DNA from: Methylobacter sp.
GTDB taxonomy: Bacteria; Pseudomonadota; Gammaproteobacteria; Methylococcales; Methylomonadaceae
Reading direction: 5' to 3'
DNA: 64,000 bases
Assembly: GCA_030679035.1 (NCBI GenBank)
Contig: JAUXTH010000114.1
Location: forward strand, 31,231 to 95,230
Shown: piece by piece, positions 40,001 to 52,000 of the stretch
Layout: each line of letters opens with the position of its first letter
Numbering within the stretch: the first letter of the stretch is position 1
Notes under the pieces: model-generated
Seen by the model: the letters and a program-made list of their open reading frames with translations, nothing else
What the model was told of the DNA's origin: nothing
Databases searched by the model: none
Translations under genes and position numbers: made by a program

Positions 40001-43000
40001 GCCACGGCAATATTCACGGCCTGATTGTTTCGACATTGGGCCAATACGATCAAAGCCTCGCGCAAATGTCCGAGGATTTGTTCCGCGATATTTTGTCGGT
40101 CAAACTCGACGTCGATGTGCGGGCCGTGCAGTTGTTTCAGGACGAACCGCTGGATTTTGTCGTGTTCTTTTCGTCGATGGTTGCGTTCGCCAGAACCGGC
40201 GGCATGAGTGCTTACGCATCGGCCTGTGTGTTTAATGATGCGTTTGCCCGGCAACTGGCCCATGAATGGGCTTGCGCGGTCAAGGTCGTCAATTGGGGCT
40301 ACTGGGATGTCGGCGGCGGGACGCGCATTTCCGGCGCACTGAAAAACCTGGTCGAACAGCGCGGCGTGCAACCTATTGACGCCGCGCAGGGCTTGGCGGC
40401 GTTGAAAACCCTGCTGGGCGGGCCGATGCAGCAACTGGCCGTGACCCGGACCAGCAAACCGGAGCTGATAGAAACTTTCGCTGCGGATGAATGGACGACG
40501 TATGCGGTCGACAAATCCCGCTCCTGTATGGACAGCATCGAAGCCTATCGTCCGATACAGGCCGCGCCTGAGGAAAACCCGAGCACCGGCCAGCTTAACG
40601 ACTGGATCGTAAAGCTGCTGTTTGTGCAATTGCAGGCCATGGGACTTTTCCAGCCGGGCCATCGGGATGATCCAGAGGCAATGCGCAAACGGGCAGGCAT
40701 TCTCGATAAATATGACCGCTGGTGGCGGGAGAGCCTGAACATCCTGCAAGAGCGGGGTTGCGTGCGTATCGATAACGGCTGCTTTATGCCGGACGAAACC
40801 GCTGGATGCGAGTCGCAGCAACAGGTGTGGCGGGACTGGAAAACGCAAAAACAACATTATCTGAACCAGCCTGAAACCCGTACCCTGGCGGTGCTGGTCG
40901 ACGACTGTTTAACTCAGTTGCCGGAGGTGTTGCGCGGCACAACGCTGGTCACCGATGTGCTGTTCCCCAACGGTTCCATGGACAAAATCGAGGGCCTGTA
41001 TAAAAACAACCGCGTCTGCGATTACTTCAATGACGTTGTGGCCGGGGTGGCCGAGACCTACATCAGGCAACGCATCAACGACGACCCGACAGCCCGGATA
41101 CGGATTATCGAGATCGGCGCCGGAACCGGCGGCACCACATCGACGGTGTTGCCGCACCTGAATCCATTGCGGCAGTACATAGCTGAATATTGCTATACCG
41201 ATTTGTCCAGGTCGTTTTTTAATCATGCCAAACAGCGTTACGGGGCTCAATTTCCGTATCTGACCTACAAATTGTGCAATATCGAGCAGCCGTTGGCGCA
41301 GCAGGACATCGCCGTCGGCGGTTACGATATAGCCATCGCGACCAATGTGCTGCATGCGACCCGAAGCATGCGCAATACCTTGCGCAATGCCAAGGCGGCA
41401 TTGCGCGGCAACGGCATTCTGGTGTTGAACGAGATCAGCGACAAGACCGTATTCGCGTCTGTATTGTTCGGCCTGATTGACGGCTGGTCGCTGGCAGAGG
41501 ACGAGCATTTGCGCATTCCCGGCAGTCCAGGATTATTTCCTGAAAGCTGGCGGACATTGCTGTACCAGGAAGGATTCAAATCCGTGCTGTTTCCGGCCAA
41601 CGCTGATCATTCGCTGGGGCAGCAGATTATCGTCGCGGACAGCGACGGCGTGATCAGACAGCAAGCCGCAGATCAAGGCCGGATTCAAAAGCAACCCAGT
41701 CAGACCGAAACGCTTGCCGAGCCCATAACTGTGCCAGCTCAAATTGATTCTACAGAAGTGCATAAGCAGGATGTGGCCGAAGCGGTGCAAAGCCTGATTC
41801 TGGATAGCCTGTCGGCAGCATTAACTATAAGCCGGGACATGATCGAGCTGGATGTGCCGTTCTCGGACTACGGCATTGATTCGATACTGGGGGTCGGCTT
41901 TATTCAGCAGCTCAACAAGGCCCTGTCCCTGTCGATGAATACCACGATCCTGTTCGATTATGCGACGGTCGAACGCCTGACTGGACACATCATCGCGGAC
42001 AACCGGCATGGCATCCGCATCGAGGCCAGCCCGGCAGATGCAAAATTGCCTAAACCGGCCGCGATACCGGCGCAAGCCGCGACGCCTTTGCACTGCGTGC
42101 ACACGCGGAAGGTTGAACCGGAGCCTGCGCAGCAGCCGCCAACCCGGCAGGGGCCGAACCGGCTAGAGACGGACGGTATCGCCGTTATCGGCATGTCGGG
42201 CCAGTTTCCCGGTGCGAAAAATGTCGATGAGTTTTGGCAGAACATGATTTCAGGCGTCGATCCGGTGACTGAACTGCCGGAGCACTATCTGGGCGAGCAA
42301 CGCTACAGCCCCGAAAAACAGCCCGGCAAAAGCTATTGCAAATGGGGCGGCGTACTGGAAGGACGGGACTGCTTCGATCCGATGTTCTTCAATATTTCGC
42401 CACGGGAAGCTGAGTCGATGAATCCGCATCAGCGCCTGATCCTGCAGGAAAGCTGGAAAGCGCTGGAAGACGCCGGTTATAACCCGAAATCGCTGTCGGA
42501 CAGCCGAACCGGGATTTTTGTCGGCTCCGAACCGACCGGCTATGTGCATGAAACCTTTACCGGCGCGTCCGAAGCCATTGTCGCATCGAGGCTGTCCTAT
42601 TTTCTGAATCTGAAAGGCCCCGCTTTTGTCGTCAATACCGGCTGTTCGTCATCCGGCGTAGCGCTGCATTTGGCCTGCGAAAGCCTGCGCAACCACGAGT
42701 CCGATCTTGCGCTGTCCGGCGGCGTTTTTGCGGTGATGGGACAGACCATTCTGGTCGGTTTGTCGCAGACCGACATGCTGACCCACAAAGGGCGCTGTTA
42801 TGCGTTTGACGCCGACGCCGACGGCATGGTGATGTCGGAAGGCGTCGGCATGGTGGCTTTGAAACGCCTGGATCAGGCGCTCGCCGACGGCGACGCCATC
42901 TACGGCGTCATACGGGCTTCCGGTATCAATCAGGACGGCGCCAGCAACGGCATTACCGCGCCAAACGGCATCGCCCAGCAACAATTGATTACCGACGTTT

Positions 43001-46000
43001 ACCGGCGCTACCAGATAGACCCGGAACGGATCAGCTATATTGAAACGCATGGCACCGGCACCCAGCTCGGCGATCCGATCGAAGCCAATGCGCTGGCGCG
43101 GGCTTTCAGGGAGTTTACCGACAAGACGCATTATTGCGCGATAGGCAGCGCCAAGTCGCATATCGGGCACACCTCGTCAAACTCCGGCGTGACCGGGCTG
43201 ATCAGTCTGTTGCTGTCGTTAAAACATCATAAGCTGCCTGGACTGAGGCATTTTAAGAAGCTCAATCCGCTGATCGACTTTGAACAGTCGGCGTTTTATC
43301 CGAGTACGCAGCAGTCGGAATGGCGTTCAACCGACGGCAAGCCGCTGATGGCGGCGATGAATTCTTTCGGCCACGGCGGCACCAATGCACACTTGGTTGT
43401 GGAAGAATTCGTCGGCGGGAGCGCGGAACGAGTCCGTAACGTCAGTGCCGAAACAGGACAACCTGAATTGATTGTGTTGTCGGCAAAAGATGAAGCCCGG
43501 CTGATGGATATGGCGACCAATCTGAATAATTTTGTCCTACAGGCGATTAGATATTCTGCCGAAGGCCAGTTCAGCGACGAGGTTGTGACACTTGCCGATA
43601 TTGCCTATACGCTGCAAACCGGACGCGAGGCAATGGAACAACGCGTGGCATTTAAGGTTCACAGCCTTATCGAATTAACCGGCGCGCTGGCTGCATTTTT
43701 GACCGATAACTCAGGCGGAAGCCCACTGTGGATCGGTTATGTCGAGCCCAAGCGTAACAAAAAAGAGCGCAATCAATACGCAACGGAAATTTCCCGCTGG
43801 CTTGCCGATAGCGCACAGGACAAGCTGGCGGCGTCCTGGGTCCAGGGCGCTGAAATAGACTGGTCGAATTTGCGCCGGGAGAGTAAAACCCGGCGGATTC
43901 ATTTACCGGCCTATCCGTTTGCGCGTGAGCGTTACTGGCGGCCTAATGAGGTTTTCGGCACCCTATCCGGGCAGGAACGTGCGGTTTATGAAAATTTTCA
44001 CTTGCACCCGCTGGTGCAGCGCAATACCTCCACGCTGTATCAGCAACGCTTTCAGTCGACTTTTACCGGCGCCGAGTTTTTCCTGTCCGATCATATCGTT
44101 CAGGGGCAAAAACTGCTGCCCGGTGTCGCTTACCTGGAAATAGCCAGGGCGGCGGTCAGTCATGCGGTGGGCCACGAACAGCAATTTCATGCGCTGAGGC
44201 TTAACAATATCATCTGGACCAAGCCGCTCGCGGTAACGGACGGGGCGGTAGAGGTTGCGATCAGCCTGAATGCAGAAGCAAACGGTTCGATCAGCTATCA
44301 GATACGCTCAGGACAGGCACAGGTGCATCATCAGGGTGTGGCGTTTACCGAAGCGCCAAAGACGCCGGAGCCGCTGGATTTGTCCGCCTTGCGAATCAGC
44401 ATCGATCAAACCGGCGTAACGGCTGATTTATGTTACGCGGCGTTGGAGTCGGCAGGCATTTGTTACGGTCCTGCGCAAAAAGCCATACAGACCGTTTATA
44501 CCGGACGCAATCAGGTGCTGGCTAAACTGCAATTGCCGGATGTTATCGCCGATACCCAAGAATTGTATGTGCTGCATCCGGCCATCATGGATTCCGCGCT
44601 ACAGGCGACAATCGCGCTGGCGCTGGCTGGGGCGGGCGAGTCAGGCCAGCGGCCGGTGTTGTTGCCTTTTGCGCTGGAGTCGCTGGAAGTCTTCGCTCCA
44701 TGCCAACCGATCATGTGGATCTGGATACGCGCTTCTGCAACGCCTGCGGCAGGCGATGACTTGCACAAACTCGATATTGATCTGTGTACCGAACAGGGCG
44801 AAGTGTGCGTGCGTATGCTGGGCTTTACCTCCAGGGTATTGTCCAGGGATCGAATCGCACCCGTTGACGGCAAAGATACCGGCCGCGCCGCACCGCATCC
44901 GCTGCTGCATTCGCAGGATGCCGATGGACGGCAGTTTGTCACGCGTTTTAGCGGTAGCGAGTTTTTCCTGAGGGATCACAGCGGCATGTTGCCGGGAGCG
45001 GTGTATCTGGAAATGGCGCGGGCGGCTGCGCATTGCGGTGACGGCAGCATTTACGGGCTAAGCCATATCGTCTGGCCCAAACCGATGCTGGTGAATGAGC
45101 AGGGCAGCGGTCTGATAACAAAGCTGACGCCTGACGGCTTCTCAATCACGACCCGGAACAATGACGTCGACAGTATCCATTGCCAGGGCAAGATAATAAC
45201 CGATCCGGCCACACCGGAAACCGGCGCCGAATTCGACATTGAAGCCATTAAATCCCGTTGCGCGTCAGTGCTCAGCAAGGAGCAATGCGACCGATTACTT
45301 GATTCCACGCATGGCCCCGCTTTGCTGAGTATCGATCACCTACGCTATAACGATCAGGAAGCTCTGGCAAGGCTTGAACTGCCGGACGAGCTGAAACCCG
45401 GCCAAGCGGATTATGTTCTGCATCCGAGCCTTTTGAACGGGGCGATATTAACCGGCGTGGTGTGGACGTTGACCGCTCGGCCCGGAGCGGCGTTGCCGAT
45501 GCCGTTCAGCATGGATCAATTACGGATTTACCGACCGCTTCCGCAGCAGCTTTATGCGTATGTGCGAAGACACGAAGATACCTCGCAATCCGGCAATATT
45601 GAAACTGTCGATATTGACCTGCTCGACAGTCAGGGCCTGTGTCTGGCGTCGCTGCAAGGATTTACTACCGTGTTTGCGCAACAGGACGACGAACTGGTGT
45701 TTGCAGCGCCGGAGTGGCAGGATCAACCGTTGTCTGTGCCGGTTCAGCCGGTGCGGACGGCAGCGCCGGTTTTCATCCTGTCTGAAAAGCAGGATGCGCT
45801 GCATAAAGCATTGCAGGCAAAATGGCCGAGAGCCCACATTGAAATCCTGCCTGCCTTGGGCGAAGACCTTGCGGCGGGCATTGAACGCTGTTTCCTGCAA
45901 CTGTTTTCACGCTGCCGGCATGTGATCAACGAAAAATCCGGCCGCATTCAGCCGCTGGTGTTGCTGATCCCGCACAATGAGCAGGCGGTGTTGTACTGCG

Positions 46001-49000
46001 GCTTGAGCGGACTGCTGAAAACAGTCAGGCTTGAACATCCCCGAATCGCAGCAAAAACCGTTTGTTATCAATTGGCCGATGATGCGTCCATCACGCAGTT
46101 TGTCAGCCAACTGGCCGGGGAAATCAACTCGCTCCGCGGCGATGTCGAAATTCGTTACAGCAGCGATGGACAAAGGCAGGTCAGGATATTGACCGAAGTC
46201 AATCTGCCGGATAGCGGTGCGCAGATGCCGGTTTTCAAGCCCGGCGATGTGATCTGGATTACCGGCGGCCTGGGCGGCGTCGGGCGGCTGCTGGCCCGTT
46301 ATCTGGGCGTGGACCGGAAAGCCCGACTGGTGCTGAGCGGACGCTCGGCGCTCGATGCAGACAGTCAACAATTCATCAACGCCTTGAAGCAACAAGGCGC
46401 CGAGCTGATTTACCTGCAGGCCGATATAGCGCAAGCCGAATCGGTCAAGGGCGCGTTGAAGCGCATAGAACAGCATTACGGCCGACTGAATGGAATCATT
46501 CACAGCGCCGGGGTTATCGAGGATGACTATATCGGTAACAAAACCGATGACCAGATCAGGCGTGTGCTGCGTCCGAAAATTGCAGGCATTTTGGCATTGG
46601 ATGCGGCAACCCGGCATCTGCCGCTGGACTACATGGTGTTGTTTTCATCCATTGCCGGCGCTTTGGGCAATCCTGGACAGGCCGACTATGCCGGAGCCAA
46701 TGCCTTTTTGGACGGCTTTGCGCACTACCGCAACGACCAAGTGCGGCAAGGCAAATGTGCCGGCAAAACGCTGTCGCTGAACTGGCCGTTATGGCGGGAC
46801 GGCGGCATGCAAATGGAGCGGCAAAACGAAGTGCTGATGCGGCAGGCCACCGGCATGGCGGCAATGGATACCGAATCCGGCTTGCGCGCGCTGGAGCAAA
46901 GTTTGTCCGGCAACTATGCGCAGGTACTGGTTGCCTATGGCGATAAGGCCGGTATTTGTAGCAAGCTGCTTGCGTTCAAATATGATGCGGTCGAAACCGG
47001 GCTTTTCGTAGACGGTGATAATGACGGCCTGCAACAAAAACTGACGCAATCGGTATCAGCCGAACTGATCCGGGTTGTCGCCGAAGTTCAGCGTATCCGG
47101 CCCGAAAAAATCGCCTTGTCGCGCGATTTGTCCGCCTATGGCTTTGATTCGATCAGTTTTACCGAATTCGCTAACGCGCTGAACAAGGTTTACGCGTTGT
47201 CATTGATGCCGACCTTGTTTTTCGAAATACCCGAGCTGGCTGCGTTGGCCGGTTATTTGATAGCTCATCACCAACAGGCGTTGTTGAAAAAATACGGCTT
47301 GGACAAGGCGCAGGCGATTGCGGAAACTTTCAGACATGATACGGTCGAAACAAGACTGAGTTACAGCCTGCCTGCCGCAGACAGTAACGATAACGACGGC
47401 CTGCAACAGAAACTGACGCAATCGGTGTCTGCCGAACTGGTCCGGCTGGTCGCCGAAGTTCAGCGTATCCGGCCCGAAAAGATTACCTTGTCGCGCGATT
47501 TGTCCGCTTACGGCTTCGATTCGATCAGCTTTACCGAATTCGCTAACGCGCTGAACAAGGTTTACGCGCTGTCATTGATGCCGACGCTGTTTTTCGAAAT
47601 ACCGGATCTGGCTGCGTTGGCCGGTTATCTGATAAGCCATCACCAACAGGCGTTGTTGAAAAAATACGGTTTGGACAGGCAGCAACCGATTGCTGAACCG
47701 AAACCTGAGCCCGTTGCGCAGCCCGGACGTTTCCGTCGACAGGAAGCGGCACCGGTTGCAATCAACGCACCGGTTATCGATACAGACGCTATCGCGGTAA
47801 TCGGCATTGGTGGAAAATTCCCCGGTTCGGCCGATCTGGATGATTTCTGGCGGCAGTTGCAGGCTAACCGGGATTTGATTTCCGAGGTGCCGAAACAGCG
47901 CTGGGACTGGCGTGAAATATACGGCGACCCGCATCAACAGCCGGGCAAAACCAAAGTCAAATGGGGCGGCTTCATTGCCGACGCCGACTGCTTCGACGCC
48001 CGTTTTTTCGGCATCTCGCCGGTCGAAGCCGAGGCGCTCGACCCGCAATTCAGGCTGTTTCTGGAAACCGTATGGGCAACGCTGGAGGACGCAGGCTATC
48101 CGGCCGGCGCATTGTCCGGCAGTAAAACCGGCGTTTTCGCAGGAGTCGCGACAGCCGATTACAAGGATTTATGGTGCGAGGCCAGACTTAAAGGAACGAT
48201 CAAGTCGCTGACTGAACCGTTTCCGTTCATGATTGCCAACCGCGTCTCCTACTGGTTCAATTTTCACGGCCCCAGTGAAGTGATAGACACCGCCTGTTCC
48301 AGTTCGCTGATAGCGGTCAACAGGGCTATCGAGAGCATCAGGCAGGGCAACTGCGACATCGCCCTGGCCGGCGGCGTCAACGTTTTGGGCAGCCCGAGGC
48401 TTACCATTGCGTCCAGTCAGGCGGGCATGCTCAGTGAGGACGGGCGCTGTATGACCTTCGACCAGCGGGCCAACGGGTACGTGCGTAGCGAAGGCGTTGC
48501 CGTGTTGCTGTTAAAACCGTTGCATAAGGCCATTGCCGATAACGACAGAATCTACGGCCTGATCCGGGGCAGCGGTGAAAACCACGGCGGCCGCTCGGCT
48601 TCGCCTACCGCGCCCAATGCCGCCGCGCAAAAACAACTGCTGGTCGATGTCTACAGCCGCTCCGGGATTGACCCCCGCACAGTCAGTTATATAGAAGCCC
48701 ATGGCACCGGTACCGTGCTGGGCGACCCGGTTGAGGTCAACGGCCTGAAAGCTGCTTTCGCCGAACTGTATCAACGCCAGGGGCTGTCCATACCGGCTCA
48801 AGCCTATTGCGGACTGAACTCGGTCAAAGCCAATGTCGGCCACCTGGAAGCGGCGTCCGGCGCGACCGGCATCATCAAGGTTCTGTTGATGCTGAAACAC
48901 CGGCAGATACCGGGCAATCCGCATTTGAAAACGCCGAATCCGTATCTGCAATTGGACGGAACGCCTTTTTATCTGGTTGATGAAACCAGGGACTGGGAAC

Positions 49001-52000
49001 AGCAAACCGATCAAAACCGGAATCCGCTGCCGAGACGGGCGGGCGTCAGCAGCTTCGGTGTCGGAGGTTCCAATGCCCATGTCATTATCGAAGAGTATCA
49101 AGGCAATGCCGGGCAGCCTAGCGAGCCGATAAGCTGCACGTCACCGGCACTGATCGTTCTGTCGGCAAAAAACGAACAGCGTCTGCGTGATTACGCAGGC
49201 AAACTGTTGCAGTTCATCCGCAACGAGCGGGAATCCGTCGACTTGCGGGACTTGGCCTATACGCTGCAAGTCGGCCGCGAAGCCATGCCGCAGCGGCTGG
49301 CTTTTCAGGCGGCCTCGTTTGATCAGCTGGAGCAGAAATTGCAGGCCTTTATCGATCAGCCGACACCGGTTGAAGGCGTACACAGGGGACAGGTCAAACA
49401 AAACGACGACGGGATGACGGTGTTTTCGGCCGATGAAGATATGGCCGCCACTTTCGATGCCTGGATTGAAAAAGGCAAATACGATAAGTTGCTGGCGGCC
49501 TGGGTGAACGGGCTCGAATTTGACTGGCTCAGGCTTTACAGCGGCTGCAAACCTGCGCGCATTGGCCTGCCGACTTATCCCTTTGCCCGTGAGCGTTATT
49601 GGATACCGACAGCGGAACCTGCTACGGAAAACGGCCACAGCGAGACCGAGCCTTTGGAAGCAGATACGGATGTAGAGCTAGCCGATGATTTGTTGACTTT
49701 TGAAGAGGTCTGGTCCGAGTTACCACTGGCTAACGGGTCTGCTGACTCAATTAAAACACTGCTGTGTTTTGTTTCCGGACAACGGAGTCAACAAGCCATC
49801 ACTGAGCAGGTGCATCAACTCGATGCGCAGACTCGTGTGCTTTTTGTTGAACAAGGCATCGGTACGGCGCAGGTTTCCGATGGACGCTACCGGATCGACG
49901 CCGACAACGCCGAGACCTATACCCAGGCGTTCAGCATGATTCGCGACACTGCGGGTGATGTGGATGCGATCCTGTATTTATGGCCGCTGGAAGACCCGCG
50001 TTGTGTCAAGGATGCATCCCGTGTGCTGCATCTGCTGCAAGCGACGGCCTCGGCCGGACTCAAACCCCGGAAACTGATCCTGTCAGGCGCGTATGCCGAT
50101 GCGCTGGAGCGATGCTATCTGGATGCATGGATCGCTTTTGAACGCTCATTAGGACTAGTGCTGCCGGATACGCAAGTGGCGGTCATCTTCCGTGAGGCGG
50201 ATGCGCAGAGCCGGAATGCCCCAGTGCAGGAATGGCTACGGACACTCTGGGCCGAACTGCAAGTACCGCAACTGCACAGTGCATTGTACCGGCAACAGAT
50301 CCGCTATACGGCTAAGGTGCAGCCGGTTGATTTGCGGCCCTCCGGTGACAGCCTGCTGAAACAGGGTGGCACTTACCTGATTACCGGGGGCTGCGGCGGT
50401 CTGGGCATGATCTTTGCCGAACATCTGGCGAAGAACTATGCCGCCAATCTGGTTTTGACCGGCCGCTCTGCACCGGATGCGGAAAAACGGAACAATTTGC
50501 AAAAACTGGAAAGCTATGGAGGCCATGTGCTCTATGTGCAGGCCGATGTAGCCGACCCGGAGGCCATGCAGGCGGGTATCGAACAGGCCGCACAGCGTTT
50601 TGGCGATATTAACGGCGTGCTGCATATCGCCGGTATCAGCGGTGCGGCCACGGTGCTGGAAACAAATCCGGCGGATTTCCAGCGGGTGCTGGATGCCAAG
50701 ATGGCAGGTACAGAGGTGCTGGATAGCGTGCTGGAAAAGCAGACGCCGGATTTTGTCTGTTATTTTTCCTCGTCATCGGCGATTCTGGGCGATTTTGGCT
50801 CCTGCGACTATGCGCTGGGTAACCGCTTTCAAACAGCGTATGCGCACTACCGGAACAGCCATTATCCCGGCAAAACCATCGTTATCAACTGGCCGCTGTG
50901 GCGGGACGGTGGCTTGCAGGTCGGCGACAGCGAGCAAACCCGGTTCTATCTAAAATCCAGCGGGCAACGCAGTCTGGAGTCGAATGAAGGCATCAGGCTA
51001 TTTGAGCAGTTGCTGGCGCAGGATAAAACCCAGTATCTGGTGCTGGCCGGACAAGCGGAACGAATCCAGCGCATCATTGATCTGAACCCTACCGATTTAA
51101 ACCCTGTCAGATCCGAGCCAGTTCCGGTGGTTGCGGACGTTGCCGCGGGTAGCGGCAGGCGCGCAGGGATGAAAGGGCTCGATGTCGAGCAGTGCATCAA
51201 CCATGACTTAAAAGAACAGATTTGCAATCTGCTCAAGACCAAGCGTAATGAACTCGATGCCGACAGCAACTTGGCGGATTTTGGTTTTGACTCGATCAGT
51301 CTGGCCGAATTCTCCCGGATGTTGAGCCGTTTTTATGCGCTTGAAATCACGCCGTCGGTGTTTTTCAGCCATGCCACATTGCGGAAGTTGACGGCTTATT
51401 TTTTCACCGAGTACCGGCAGGCGATGCAGGCGTTTTATCATGAGCCGGATGCCGATGCGCCTCAGGCTCCGCCTGTCGTTATCGAAACCGCTACAAAGCC
51501 GGGCAGTCAAGCGGCGGCTGTCTCTCCAGCATACCGGCCTGAGACGGACATCAACGAGCCGATTGCGATTATCGGCATCAGCGGACGATTTCCGAAGGCG
51601 CGCAATGTCGACGAATTGTGGCAGATTCTGGAGCAGGGCGCGGATGCGGTTGACGAGATTCCGGGCGACCGTTTCGACTGGCGGCAATATTACGGCGATT
51701 CGGCCAATAATGCCGAGAAGACCAACAGCAAGTGGTGCGGCTGCATTCCGGGCATTGCCGAGTTTGATCCGCTGTTTTTTGAAATCTCGCCTCTGGAAGC
51801 GGAACGGATGGATCCCCGGCAGCGGCATTTGCTGCAAGAGTCATGGCTGGCGCTGGAAAATGCGGGTTACGGTTCCGAGCAGATAGCGCGCTATAAAATC
51901 GGCATGTTTGTCGGTGTTGAGGACGGCAGCGATTATCAACGGCGGTTGAAGAAAGTGAGTCTGACCTCGACGCATAACGGTATTTTGGCTTCGCGGCTGG

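Noticed and set aside
39730..40857. Long antisense open frame of 375 codons within PKS-1
   Set aside because: It mirrors the KR-cMT coding region of the PKS, has no recognisable domain, and its composition is what a GC-skewed coding strand gives in reverse.
45907..46617. Antisense frame of 236 codons in module 5
   Set aside because: Shadow of the KR3 region with no recognisable motif or start signal.
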